Below, in pieces: positions 35,163 to 47,793 of a DNA stretch of 64,000 bases. The first letter of the stretch is position 1. Each line of letters opens with the position of its first letter. The stretch comes from Panax quinquefolius (Eukaryota > Streptophyta > Magnoliopsida > Apiales > Araliaceae), in contig CM035153.1 in NCBI GenBank assembly GCA_020205615.1, positions 95,384,792-95,448,791 of the forward strand. Direction: 5' to 3'. A model generated the notes under the pieces. It was given only the letters and a program-made list of their open reading frames with translations, ran no database searches and had not been told where the DNA came from. The position numbers and the translations under genes are program-made.

Positions 35163-35202
<40 letters not shown>

Positions 35203-35304
35203 CCCGTAGGCATAATAAATTACGGTATTAAAAAAAGCGTAAATAAAATACATATGAATTTCAAAGACATGGAAGGATTCATGTTAGAATATATATATAT
35301 GATA

Positions 35305-35344
<40 letters not shown>

Positions 35345-35557
35345 GGATTCATGTTAGAATATATATATATGATATCTATATATATATATATATATGATTC
35401 GCGAACTTTAAAAAAAAAACGGTACTACGATTTCGCGTTTTTTTTAAAAAAAATTTTATACAACAAAATTATGCTCAATTAAATTATTCTAAATACATAT
35501 CAATATACTAATTAAATTAAAATAATTAATAATTTGCATAAAAATTTGGCTCTGATA
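35101..35557. repeat. Copia G leader, proximal part, with TA microsatellites
   Basis: TA runs at 35166-35197, 35307-35341 and 35376-35395. The last two lie in a tandem duplication of about 70 bp starting GGATTCATGTTAGAATATAT (35275 and 35345). No coding sequence. Confidence 0.8.
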
Positions 35558-35570
35558 CCACTGTTTGGTT
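35558..35570 (-). other. Primer-binding site of copia G
   Basis: Minus strand TGGTATCAGAGCC, a perfect initiator-Met tRNA complement, one base inside the 5' LTR end (TACAAACCAAACA). Confidence 0.9.
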
Positions 35571-35571
35571 T

Positions 35572-36574
35572 GTAATATTTATGAACGCAATTAAATTACA
35601 CAAAATAAGCGGAAACGTGTAAAAATCAGAGTTTAAAATTTTACAAACTATATACCCGGATCATCCTTTATGCACAATTATTAATTAAACGAAAAAATAA
35701 AGAATAAAATCGTACCCTTGAAGATCGAGCTTCCTCAGGTACAAGTTCACCTCCAAATTTTTTCGCGTTCAACTTGAATCCACCGGGTTTGATTCCTTCA
35801 TTTGATCAACGTTAGCCACACAATTGTTTGGCCTCTATAGGTGATCCACCAAGAAAGAATAAAGATTCAAGAAAATGGGTGTTTGACAAAATCCTAGTTT
35901 TCTATCTCTATAGAAAAAAAACGTACTCTCCAACTCTTAGAATTGCATAATTTTGATATATGATATAAGACAACTCTTATAAAGATACCAGGTAACCCTA
36001 TTTAATTAAAATAATGTATTATTTATTCAATTAAACTCTTTTAATTAAATGGGCTCTCTAATCTTATTAGGGATAATTAATTAAACCCCTTTAACTAATT
36101 TTTTCTCCTAATCCTATAAGGAATAAATGAGAGTACTAATATTAAATTAATTTTTAAACTCTTTTAGAAATTAAAATAATAATAATTGTAATAATATTAA
36201 TAAGACTCCTCTTATTAATTTATATTTAATATTTCTAAAATATTAAACAATAAATATTAAGCTATTTAATTTATTCTATCACCATAGATTAAATTAAATA
36301 CACTTAACAAATTATTACGATTATGTCATTAACTTCTTAAATAATTATTTTTCCTTTTATGGTGTGACCCTTTAGGTTTTCCATATTAAACCGGTTGTGA
36401 ATAATCAATTAGAACAATTCTAATCTTATTTAAATAAATAAATTAAACTATTAATTTATTTAAATAAATAATATTTATTCTACAATAAGGATAAGCCTCC
36501 CTAGCGATCAACGACTTTCAAGATAATATAGATTTCAACATTAATCATAAAAGAACCTTTGAGTAAACAATTAC
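35572..36574 (-). mobile_element. 5' LTR of copia G, segment 1
   Basis: Aligns with 21109-22125 of the 3' LTR. It is interrupted by gypsy C at 36575. The flank ATTAC (36570-36574) pairs with ACTAC (54945-54949), a target duplication with one change. Confidence 0.85.
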
Positions 36575-37633
36575 TGTGACGCCCCCAAAATTAGGTATAC
36601 GTCACCCATCTTGGGTCGCCACTTACATGGTACATAGATTCAAATACAACTTACTAACATAAGCGTAGGTATGCAATACGACATAAAGCGTGAGTTTGAA
36701 TACAAATATTGTCTACTAGATATTATACAAAACTCGAAAGGAGTCCTCATTACAACTATTATCACACTATTTCACGGAATAGTGAGGACTACTAATGCTA
36801 TCCTTTAGACCATTACTCTCAGTTCCCGACTCGTCGTCGGCTATGTTCTCATTTCAAGAAGAAACGGTGAAAGAAAGGGTGAGCTCAACTAGCCCAAAGA
36901 AGAAATATTATGACTAAGATAATGCGAGAATAAATTATCATTAGCCTTCAATGATGTTAAACCGATAAAATACAATAGACAAACCGGTTTAAGCTAAATG
37001 AAATATGCAATCCATTAAAAGAGTCAAGTAGAAAATAAAGTCTACTATCTTTTAGGCTTTAAAAGTTTTCATAAATTTTATCACCAAAACTTCGGTTTAA
37101 TGAATAAACCACAATATCTAATCATCCCTCGTACTACGGTCAAGGATTTTCATCAAATTATCAATGGTCATGACTATACCGAATCACCCCGTGGTCATAA
37201 TCATACAAAAACTATTCATCAACTGCGCATTACATGAGCCAATTGAGGACTTTTATCACATCATTTATAACAAGCCATGATTATAAAAGAATGATCCTCG
37301 GTCATAATCATACTAAGTTCATCTATACACGTAAGCCATAATATAACATGAGGGATGATGATAATGACATAATAATTCAATAAAACAAGTTCAAGAATTA
37401 TTTTATCCAGGAATTAGTAACGTCCAAATTGTCAACAAGATACCGTTTTGTAGAGTAAAATTCAAGAATGATCAGAAGAATATTTCCATGAAAAGATACT
37501 GGATGAAACGCAAATATCAAAGATATTCTACTAATTTCATGGAGTATAGAAGTCAATGTTTTAACCAACTGGGCATAATAAAGAATGGAATAACAAAAGA
37601 AATCACCATGCCTGCGGTACTTCGCATAGACAG
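36575..37633 (-). mobile_element. 3' LTR of C, segment 1
   Basis: Aligns with 52541-53580 of the C 5' LTR (CACCCATCTTGGGTCGCCAC start). It is interrupted by element A; the break corresponds to GTACTTCAGATGA near 53575. A's target duplication cannot be read cleanly. Confidence 0.8.
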
Positions 37634-40327
37634 CGTGACGCCCCCAAAATAGGTATACATCACCCATTTTGAGTTGTCAATACATGGTACAGAAACAACT
37701 ACAACTTTATTATTACAACAGTAAAACTGTGAGTTTAAATACAAATATTATCTTCTAGACAATATCTATACTCAAATAAATCCTCATCACATTTATTGAT
37801 ACATTATTTTACAAAATGGTGAGGACTACAAAACAACTCTCTCTAGAACCTTCATTCCATACCCCACTGCATTTTAGCTATATTCTCGCCTCCCGAGAAA
37901 AATGGAACAAAAGGAAAAAGGGTGAGCTCAACTAGCTCAAGTAAAGAATATTATGACTAAGATAATATACAACAAATTACCGTTAGTCTTCAAAGAGAAA
38001 AATCTAATAGAATACAATAGACAACAAATTTTAAATCAATATTCGCAGTGAAATAATAATTCATTAGAAGAGTTAAGTAGAGAATGCAAACTACTATCTT
38101 CCATGTATGAATTTAAAAGTTCATCGTCTATCTTTTATCCCTATAACATCAATCAATATACATCCGAATCAAATATTCATCTTTGCACAAAGCTAAAGAT
38201 ATTCATCGAGTTGGTCATGTTCATCTAAACACACATTCATCTTCAGACTGGGCCAAAGATATTCTTGAGAAATCATTCATCTTTGCACTCTGTGCCAAAG
38301 ATATATTCCATAATATCATCATTTAAGGTCAAGATGATGAAAATATTTTTAAAGAAACGAATCCAATTGAAACAAAATGACAAGGATTAAGGATTAAGGA
38401 TTCGTAGTTTGTTTTATCCACGTCAAAAATACATCAAAAATAATCATAGTGGTGTAAAATTCAAGAATGATCAAAACATGGATACAATCAAAGCTAGTAT
38501 CCGGAATAGATATTTTGAACGAAAAGGAAAATTTTCATTTTCGGTGAATAGTGTCAGATATCGTGAATAGTCTTGATATCGTGAATAGTAACTCACACCA
38601 AAAGATAGAAATTCCACAAAAAAAACATCTTCACGCTTTCATTAATAGTACTCGTGAATAATAACTCGTGAATAGTAACTCATGAATAGTAACTCGTGAA
38701 TAAGTAACTCATGAATAGTAACCCGACATGAAAAAGTTCTAAATTTGATAAAAAATTTCAACCAATATTTCAAAGATAATGATATTGAAGAAATAATATC
38801 ATTTGAGAAGAAAATAACATCCTTACCTCGAAAGATCAAGATTTCTAAATTTGAAACACCGGATATAGGCTATGACTTGGACTTGCACCGTATAGCAATA
38901 CTCAAAGTATACTCAAAATACTCACAAGAATACGCTCGATAATATAGAGAGAAAACTTCATTCTCGGTGTGATTTTCAATTCTAACCTAAGACCCTATTT
39001 ATAGGAAAATGCTTAGAACACCAAAGCGTAAAATTTAATAAATTAATAATATTATTTTTTCAAATTTCCCACGCCCACTAATTTGGTCCAAAACATCACC
39101 ACCATGTGACAAAACATTAAAAACGTTTTTCTTAATTTAAATAATTAAAACTTCCAAAAATCAATTATTTTGACTTTGAACTTTAATAATTCATAATAAA
39201 TAGCCCTTTCATCAGAAAATTGAATCTCGCGAATTTTTATAGGAAATTCAATTCTCTACAACTTTGCGAGAAGAAAGTTTTTCCGAATTCCAAACAAAAT
39301 TGAATGAAATCCACAAGCGGGCAATTTTTAAAGTGCTATAATCAAATTTCAATTCAATAAATGGGGTCCACCGACATGTTAAACATGTTTTAAACATTTA
39401 TTGCAACAAAAATACTCTTCCTCCTCAGATACTCATATATCCCACATTCGTTATAAAAATATCACCATTATTATATTATTAAAATATAATAATATATTTA
39501 AATGAATTATTTTATCGTAAAAAGATAAAAATTCAACTTTCAACAATTGTCACATTAAAAATTTTCTCCATCTATATCCACATAAAATTAATATTTTCCT
39601 CATCATATGAATCAATAATTAATTATTCACAAATAATATTACGTAATCACAATATTGACAACCGAAAGCCACAGGAAAGAGGGGCTTTCAATAAGAATTT
39701 CTCCTCATCTTGGCGTAGCAATTAGGTGACCAAACCTCTCCTTAGACGTAACTTTCTAGACATTGCCAATAATGTTATCTAATAATATTATTCAGATAAT
39801 ATGAATTATTGCTCGATAATGAAAAATATTGTGTAATGACAATTATCAAACAACAACAATATAAAATATCAACGCAAAGAAATATTAACTCAATAAAATA
39901 TCGAATAAGAATTATCGTAACCATTATTGAGTAGTGCCTTCTTACGTAAGAATCAATAATTGGTGCAATACCGTGGTATCGCTACGTGTTTTAACCACAA
40001 AGTATTTTAACAAAGATTAATTGTAATAACTACACCGTTATTTTTAAACAACTTATATTTGTCGTTTTCTTCATCCAATCGCTTTCAGTTATGGGGCCCA
40101 CACATGGTCATGGGCCGTCGTATTTAATATTCACAAGCGATTTAATATTCCACGACCAAACGAATATTCCCTAAACAACAATGAATATTTTATAACCACT
40201 TGCTTATTTTGAAATATTTGCATATTTTACCACTAACTATCCACATTAATCAAATCAACCCTTACTATTTCAAAATAATAAATAGAGAAAATTAAATTTC
40301 ATTAATAATAAGTTGGGGTCTTACAAC
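37634..40327 (-). mobile_element. 3' LTR of A
   Basis: About 2.69 kb, ending TTGGGGTCTTACA. It has a TATA box at 38996-39003, CATCTTTGCAC units at 38185-38310, GAATAGTAACTCGT units at 38560-38730 and a GAATATTC site at 40161. The partner LTR is 45089-47793. Differences between the two are clumped. Confidence 0.85.
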
Positions 40328-40342
40328 CTCCCCTCCTTATGA
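40328..40342 (-). other. Polypurine tract of A
   Basis: Minus strand ATAAGGAGGGGAGGT next to the 3' LTR start TGTAAGACCCC. The same tract is at 56133-56147 (D) and, with changes, 49157-49171 (C). It primes plus-strand synthesis. Confidence 0.8.
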
Positions 40343-40359
40343 AATTTCGTCCTCGAAAT

Positions 40360-40780
40360 TAACGTACGTACCTGGTGTTTCGAAAAGGTGAGGATACCTC
40401 GCTTTCATTTCCGTTTCCAATTCCCAGGTCATTTCCTCTATAGCATGATTCCTCCACAAAACTTTAACTTGTGGTATGACCTTTCTTGGCGTGGGACATG
40501 CTCCTTCCTATCCAAGATCTTGACAGTACCTCCTCATACGTTAAGTCTTGACTATCTCGTCCGGTTCTAACTCTATAACGTGGTTCGGGTCTTTCACATA
40601 TTTACTTAAGTATGATATGTGAAACACATTATGAACACGAGACATACTCGGAGGTAACGCGAGTCTATAGGCTACATTTCCTATTCCTATCAAGAATTTG
40701 AAATGGACCAATAAATCGTGGATTGAGCTTTCCCTCTTCCCAAATCTTGTAACTCCCTTCCATGGAGCAACTCGCAACAA
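40360..40780 (-). pseudogene. Gypsy integrase C-terminus and chromodomain-like tail (A)
   Basis: 40541-40780 encodes WKGVTRFGKR near the start and the conserved GNVAYRLALPP...VHNVFHISYLSKYV block. 40380-40540 in shifted frames encodes ILDRKEHVP, then VKVLWRNHAIEEMTWE and EMKARYPHLFETPGT. The latter is the chromoviral tail used in other elements to target chromatin. At least two frameshifts separate these parts. Confidence 0.8.
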
Positions 40781-41164
40781 TACATGATCCCTACACTAAA
40801 TTCCACGTCCTTTCGATGAAGATCCGCATAACTCTTTTGTCGATCTTGTGCCGCTTTGTATACGTTGTCGAATCATTTGGATCTTTTCCGTAGTCATACG
40901 TATTCAACTCGGGTCCCCACAAATGTTGCTTCACCCACCTCGTCCCAACATCTTTGGAGAGCGACACTTTCGCCCATATAATGCTTCAAAAGGAGCCACA
41001 CCTATACTTGCACGATAAGCTGTTGTTGTAGGAGAATTCCACCAATGGTAAATACTTATCCCAAGCGCCCTTGAAGTTCAGGACACGAGTCTTAATAAAT
41101 CTTCAAGAGTTTGAATAGTCCTTTCTGATTGTCCGTCCGTTTGAGGATGGTATGCCGAACTGAA

Positions 41165-41674
41165 TTATAAATCCGTGCCCATAGCTTTTTGCAAGCTAAC
41201 CCAAAATCTTGAAGTGAATCTTGGGTCACGATCCGAAACTATGGATACAGGCATGCCATGCAACCTCACAATCTCATTCACGTACATACTAGCAAGACGT
41301 TCAATCGAATAAGTCTCCCGTATCGGCAAGAAATGAGCAGACTTGGTTAATCTATCAACAATAACCCAAATAACATTGATGCCCTGAGAAACCGTAGGAA
41401 GACCCATAACGAAATCCATGGTAATGTGTTCCCACTTCCATTTCGGAATCTCAAGTGGTTGCAACGGACCCTTAGGTACCAGATGCTCCGCCTTTACACG
41501 TTGACAAGTTAAACACATTGAGATAAACTTTGCAATCTCTCTCTTCATATTGTTCCACCAAAATGTATGTCGAAGATCACGATACATTTTAGTACTTCCA
41601 GGATGGATTACAAATGGTGTATTGTGTGCCTCCATCATAATCTTGTACTTCAAATCGTGAGTCGTTAGGAACAC
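41165..41674 (-). pseudogene. Gypsy integrase core (A)
   Basis: 169 codons. The zinc-binding residues are His17, His24, Cys54 and Cys57 (CLTC). The first two catalytic acids are Asp87 (ITMDFVMGLP) and Asp148 (SDRDPRF). The third, a Glu, would lie beyond the stop at 41165. The frame is broken upstream by a stop near 41675. An intact protein would insert the DNA copy into the host genome. Confidence 0.88.
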
Positions 41675-41759
41675 AAAGTCAGAGTGGACTCAAGTATTCC
41701 TTCTTCATCAATTCTCGCCGGAATAGCTCCTTCTTGTACTTTCTTCTTCATACGCATCA

Positions 41760-42356
41760 GCTCCGGTCGGTGGCTTGAGCAACCTTAACTTTTCTATTAA
41801 AGTTGGCTCTGTCGTATACTTGACATCATCGCACCTTTTCGTTCCGATATGATCTTCTACTCAACGCGTCGCCTACCACGTTCGCTTTTCTAGGATGGTA
41901 TTGAATAGTGTGGTCGTAGTCTTTCAATAGCTCGAGCCAACGTCATTGTCGCATGTTGAGTTCTTTTGAGTGAAGAAATATTTAAGGCTTTTATGGTGCG
42001 AATATATCTCCACTTTCTCCCCATATAGATAGTGCCTCCATATCTTTTAGCGAAAACAAGCTGGCCGCTAACTCTAGATCATGAGTAGGATAATTCCTCT
42101 CATACTCTTTAAGTTGTCGCGAGGCATAGGCTATGACTTTTCCACGTTGCATGAGAACACATCCTAACCCTTTGCACCAAGCATCATTGTAGATAACAAA
42201 TCCATCCGAACCAGATGGTATTGTTAGAACAGTCTTAGAAATAAGTCTCCTCTTAAGCTCTTGGAAACTTTTCTCGCATTCTTCGTTCCAAACGAATTTT
42301 GTATCCTTCCGAGTTATTTGGGTTAATGGAGTAGCGATTCGAGAAAACCCTTCCAC
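41760..42356 (-). pseudogene. Gypsy RNase H (A)
   Basis: 41991-42356 starts at [12 protein letters not shown] (RT connection), passes FQELKRRL and shows [21 protein letters not shown], where the first RNase H catalytic Asp is replaced by Asn at the usual YxDAS position. It continues with [22 protein letters not shown]. Further parts run to 41860 in other frames. Confidence 0.8.
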
Positions 42357-43100
42357 GAATCTCCGATAATAACCAAATTAAGCCCAAAAACTACGACTTA
42401 CCACCCACACTGCTGTTGCTCCCAACTTTGTATTTCTTCAATCTTCACGGATCAACAGATACTCCATGTTTCGACACCACGTGCCCAAGGAATGCTACTT
42501 CCTCAAGCGAACTCGCATTTCTTCATTTTGGCATATAGTTTGTTTTCACGAAGCCTTTGGAGTACCGACTTCAAATGGTGCTCATGATCTTCACGACTTT
42601 TGGAATATATGAGGATGTCATCAATAAAACAACAACGAATCGATCCAAATATTCCTTGAATACTCGATTCATCATATCCATGAAAAGCGCAGGAGCATTA
42701 GTCAATCCAAAGACATGACTAAGAATTCATAATGCCCATACAGGAAGTTCAAGGCGTCTTTGGAATATCCTCGATTCTAATCTTGGTGATGATATCCGAA
42801 GCTAAGATCGATTTTTGAAAAGAATTGTGCCCGCAAAATTGGTCAAACAAGTCATCAATACGAGGTAGAGGATACCTATTCTTGATGGTGACATGGTTCA
42901 ATTCCCGATAGTCAATACAAAAGTCGCATACTCCCGTCTTTCTTCTTTACGAATAAAACAGAGCACCCCAAGGAGATGTACTAGACGAATGAAACCGATG
43001 TCCAACAATTCCTATAGTTGGACCTTTAACTCTGAAGTTCAATAGAGCCATTCGATATGGGGTTTTAGAAATGGGCTTTGTACTGCAGTTCAAGATCAAT
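42357..43100 (-). pseudogene. Gypsy reverse transcriptase (A), frameshifted
   Basis: The polymerase motif [12 protein letters not shown] is visible around 42590-42640 (FIDD codons at 42617-42628). The fingers region lies at about 42800-43020, where the plus strand ACATGGTTCAATTCCCGATA encodes YRELNHV. No single frame spans it; several one- or two-base shifts are needed. Confidence 0.78.
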
Positions 43101-43296
43101 AAAGAATTCAACTTCACGTTAAGGGGGGTAATCAGAAAAGTTCTTCAGAAATACGTCCAGAAAGTCAATAACAACAGAATATTATTCAAATTTGACGTGT
43201 CTTTATTCAAATCCATAACATGGGCTAAGAAAGCTTGACATCCGCTTTTTCAATAAACGAATAGCTTTATGATTAGATATGATGCGATGATTGATT

Positions 43297-43690
43297 TTAA
43301 TGGTTTAGTTGCTTGAATTGCATAACAACGGGTTGGATAGGAATATGAAAACTAACAACCTTACAAAAACAATCAATTTTGGCATGATGAGTAGTTAACC
43401 AATCAATCCCTAAAATCACATCAAAAGCAAGTATCTTTAAAGAGATAAGGTCAACGGGTAAAGTAATGGTGCCAACTTGAATCAAACAAGATTTATAAGC
43501 GATTGGATGTGATGAAAGTTTCTCTAACGGAGTTTCCACAGATAGGTCAAAGTCTAATTTCTCCGAGTCAAGTTTAAGCGTTGAGCACAAGCGGGAGAGA
43601 TAAATGAATGGGTAGCACACCGGTATCAAGTAAGGTATAAACTTTGCAAGAATTTATAAATAGCTTACCCGTGATCACCTCGTTTGGATT
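43297..43690 (-). pseudogene. Gypsy protease (A), frameshifted
   Basis: The catalytic segment YTLLDTG lies at about 43620-43645, followed by a shift (plus-strand GGGTAGCACACCGG against GGGTAGAACCGG in B). The downstream frame 43297-43629 keeps FDLSVETPLE and VILGIDWLTTHHAKIDCF. It is homologous to 6031-6429. Confidence 0.82.
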
Positions 43691-43699
43691 CCTCGCATT

Positions 43700-44897
43700 T
43701 TGACCAGTCACAACAAACGCTCTTCCAGGAACCATTGACTTTGACTTTTTACGGGACGATCTTTTGAGTCACCCGTCCTCATTGAACTAGGTTTCGCTAT
43801 CGTATAATCTCGAGCGATATGTCCTTCCTTTCCACAATTATAGCATACCTTGAAGCTGTTGTGGACGGTTTGACCGATATGTCCCTCTTTCCGCATTTAT
43901 AGCATATGATCGGTGGTCGTTCTCCTCCCTTAGAACGTTCTTTGCTTAAACCTTTGTCGTCTTCACATGGTCGTTGTTAAATCTCCTCTTTTAAAATCTC
44001 CTCCCGACTCGCTTCTTCTATTTTCATGGCTATGATTACCACCGAGTGGTTACCATTTTTGTCCGTCTCATTTCTTTCTCCTTTGGTTATCATTATCCTG
44101 TTGATCGCTATCTTTGGTACGATCACGGTTATGGTCCCTCGGTTGACCGTACTCGTTATCTCGCTCTAATAATTGAGCCTCATTTACAACATCTGAATAG
44201 AGAGAAAATTTATGAGAAATGAGATATTGTCGTATCGTGGGTTTCAAACCTCTCAAAAACATCCGCGTCATCGTTCCTCATTCTCCACCAAATGAGGTGC
44301 AAACACGGATAACTCGCAAACTTTGCCTCGCATCTTTGAGACACCGTCATGTTGTTTTGTTCTAATCGATGAACTCCACTTCCTTCATATATTGAACACT
44401 TTCGGAAAGTATTTGTCATTAAATAATTTCTGAAATGTCTCCCAAGACATCTTTGAGTCTTGTTTGGATGGGCACGCTTCACGCAGACTCCCACCGATGA
44501 GTCCGCCTCGCCACGGAACATAAAGGTGGAGAATGGAACCTTCGTTTCTTCCTTGCATCCCAAGACATCGAATATCTTGGTAATTTGCTTGACCCATGTT
44601 TCGCGCCATGATCGGATCTCGGTTTTCCCTTAAATTCGTGGTCCCAACTCTTTGAATCGCTTGCTTGGCGTGACAACCCGTGAATTGCTATCATTTCCTC
44701 CTCGTATTTTGAACACGAGTCTCCTAAATCCCGATTTTGCATGAAGCGCAAAAAGCTTCTAAACATCCCTCGTTCATCATCTCGCTCGGTGGTGATGTTC
44801 ACAGAGGAACATTGCCACTGTTACACGCTTCTCCTCGTTGGTGAGTACTGAGCGTCTCCACGGTCTCATTTCCATTGTTAATATTCTCGGTCGACAT
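43700..44897 (-). pseudogene. Gypsy gag with two zinc knuckles (A), frameshifted
   Basis: Start ATG at 44897 (MSTENINNGNETVETLS). The gag core occupies 44210-44610 in alternating frames (MFRGEAD, WETFQKLFNDKYFP) and 44068-44271 (MFLRGLKPTIRQYLISHK). Two tandem knuckle motifs follow at about 43807-43912, one of them CYNCGKEGHIARDY with the final Cys as Tyr. B keeps only one clear knuckle. Small indels, not large deletions, break the frame. Confidence 0.75.
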
Positions 44898-45070
44898 TCT
44901 CAAATCATCGCCATAAAACAAGGGTTAATTAAGGAAATCAATATATCACATAATATCCTTATATCTCGACCAACTAAAAAAAAATAAGCTTAGGTAGGAC
45001 ACACTAGCGAAGGATTTACTCGTCTCTTCCTCCTAGTTCTATTCCCCAATCTCCGCTTGAGATCATATCC

Positions 45071-45086
45071 CTAAGCTCGATACCAA
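45071..45086 (-). other. Primer-binding site of A
   Basis: Minus strand TTGGTATCGAGCTTAGG, the iMet site with one base missing relative to TGGTATCAGAGC (compare the intact site of D at 56437-56450). Confidence 0.75.
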
Positions 45087-45088
45087 GC

Positions 45089-47793
45089 TGTGACGCCCGA
45101 AAATAGGTATACATCACCCATTTTGAGTTGTCAATACATGGTACAGAAACAACTACAACTTTATTATTACAACAGTAAAACTGTGAGTTTAAATACAAAT
45201 ATTATCTTGTAGACAATATCTATACTCAAATAAATCCTCATCACATTTATTGATACATTATTTTACAAAAATGGTGAGGACTACTAAACAACTCACTCTA
45301 GAACCTTCATTCCATACCCCGACTCGTATTCGCTATATTCTCGCCTCCTGAGAAAAATGGAACAAAAAGGAAAAAGGGTGAGCTCAACTAGCTCAGTAAA
45401 GAATATTATGACTAAAATAATATACAACAAATTACCGTTAGTCTTCAACAGAGAAAAATCTAATAGAATACAATAGACAACAAATTTTAAATCAATATTC
45501 GCAGCGAAAATAATAATTCATTAGAAGAGTTAAGTAGAGAATGCAAACTACTATCTTCCATGTATGAATTTAAAAGTTCATCGTCTATCTTTTATCCCTG
45601 TAACATCAATCAATATACATCTGGAATCAAATATTCATCTTTGCACTATAGGCCAAAGATATTCATCAGTTGGTCATGTTCATCTAAACACCTGTTCATC
45701 TTTGCACTACGGGCCAAAGATATTCTTCAGAAATCATTCATCTTTGCACTACAGGCCAAAGATATTCCATAATATCATCATTTAAGGCTGAAGATGATGA
45801 AAAATATTTTTAAAGAAACGAATCCAGTGAAACAAAATGACAAGGATTAAGGATTAAGGATTCGTACTTTGTTTTATCCACGTCCAAAAATACATCAAAA
45901 ATAATCATAGTGGTGTAAAATTCAAGAATGATCAAAACATGGATACAATCAAAGCTAGTATCCAGAATAGATATTTTGAACGAAAAGGAAAATTTTCATT
46001 TTCGGTGAATAGTGCCGTATACGTGAATAGTGTCCGTATACGTGAATAGTAACTCCGACACCAAAAGATAGAAATTCCACAAAAAACATCTTCACGCTTC
46101 ATGAATAGTACTCGTGAATAGTAACTCGTGAATATAGTAACTCGTGAATAGTAACTCATGAATAGTAACCTTGAGCATGAAAAAAGTTCTAAATTTGATA
46201 AAATTTTCAACCAATATTTCAAAGATAATGATATTCAAGAAATAATATCATTTGAGAAGAAAATAACATCCCTTACCTCGAAAGATCAAGACTTCTAAAA
46301 TAAACAGGATATAGGCTATGACTTGGACTTGCACCGTATAGCAATACTCAAAGTATACTCAAATACTCACAAGAATAAACTCGATAATATAGAGAGAGAA
46401 AACTTGATTTCACGGTGTGATTTTCAATTCTAACCTAAGCACCTTATTTATAGGAAAATGCTTAGAACACCAAAGCGTAAAATTTAATAAATTAATAATA
46501 TTATTTTTCAAATTTCCACGCCCACTAATTTGGTCCAAAACATCAGCCACCATGTGACAAAACATTAAAAACGTTTTTCTTAATTTAAATAATTAAAACT
46601 TCCAAAAAATCAATTATTTTGAGCTTTGAACTTTAATAATTCATAATAAATAGCCCTTTCATCAGAAAATTGAATCTCGCGAATTTTATAGGAAATTCAA
46701 TTCTCTACAACTTTGCGTAAGAAAGTTTTTCGAATTCCAAACAAAAAATTGAAAGAAATCCACAAGCAGGCAATTTTATTGTGCTATAATCAAATTTCAA
46801 ATCAATAAATGGGGTCCACCAGAGCATGTTTAACATGTTTTAAACATTTATTGCAACAAAAATACTCTTCCTCCTCGTATACTCATACATCCCACATTCG
46901 TTGTTGTAAAATATCACCATTATTATATTATTAAAATATAATAATATATTTAAATGAATTATTTTATCGTAAAAAAGATAAAATTTCAATTTTCAACAAT
47001 TGTCACATTAAAAATTTCTCCATCTATATCCACATAAAATTAATATTTTCCTCATCATATGAATCAATAATTAATTATTCACAAATAATATTACGTAATC
47101 ACAATATTGACAACTGTGCGGGTTCTAGAAAGAGGGGCTTTCAATAAGAATTTCTCCTTCTTCTTGCCGCAATTAGGTGACCAAACCTCTCCTTGCATGC
47201 GAACTTTCTAGACATTGCCAATAATGTTATCTAATAATATTATTAGGATAATATGAATTATTGCTTCGATAATGAAAAATATTGTGTAATGACAATTATT
47301 GAAACAACAACAATATAAAATATAACCATGAAGAAATATTAACTCAATAAAATCTTTGAATAAAGAATTATCGTAACCATTATCGAGTAGTGCCTTCTTA
47401 CGTAAGAATCAATAATTGGTGTAATACCGTGTGCATGCTACGTGTTTTAACCACCGAGTATTTTAAATAAAGATAATTCAGTAATAACTACACCGTTATT
47501 TTTAAACAACTTATATTTGTCGTTTTCTTCATCCAATCGCTTTCAAGTTATGGGGCCCAATACATGGTCGCTTGTCAGCATTTAATACGAATATTCCCGA
47601 CAAAGCATTTAATATTCCACGACCAAAACGAATATTCCCTGAAAACAACAATGAATATTTTATAACCACTTGCTTATTTTGAAATATTTGAATATTTTAC
47701 CCTAACTATCCACATTAATCAAATCAATCCTTACTATTTCAAAATAATAAATAGAGAAAATTAAATTTCATTAATAATAAGTTGGGGTCTTAC
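45089..47793 (-). mobile_element. 5' LTR of A
   Basis: About 2.7 kb; starts TGTGACGCCCG, ends GGGGTCTTAC (terminal A missing). Its three CATCTTTGCACTA(C/T)(A/G)GGCC units at 45635-45770 are cleaner than in the 3' LTR. TATA box at 46444-46452; GAATATTC at 47589 and 47630. Confidence 0.85.

Larger units (their letters stand above)
37634..47793 (-). mobile_element. Gypsy chromovirus element A, whole insertion
   Basis: 3' LTR 37634-40327, interior 40328-45088, 5' LTR 45089-47793, with PBS and polypurine tract next to the LTRs. All domains of a chromovirus gag-pol can be found in order: gag, two zinc knuckles, protease, RT, RNase H, integrase and a C-terminal chromodomain-like tail. The tail wording (WKGVTRFGKR, VLWRNHAIEEMTWE) suggests the Tekay/Del branch. 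Frameshifts break every domain junction. Confidence 0.88.
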
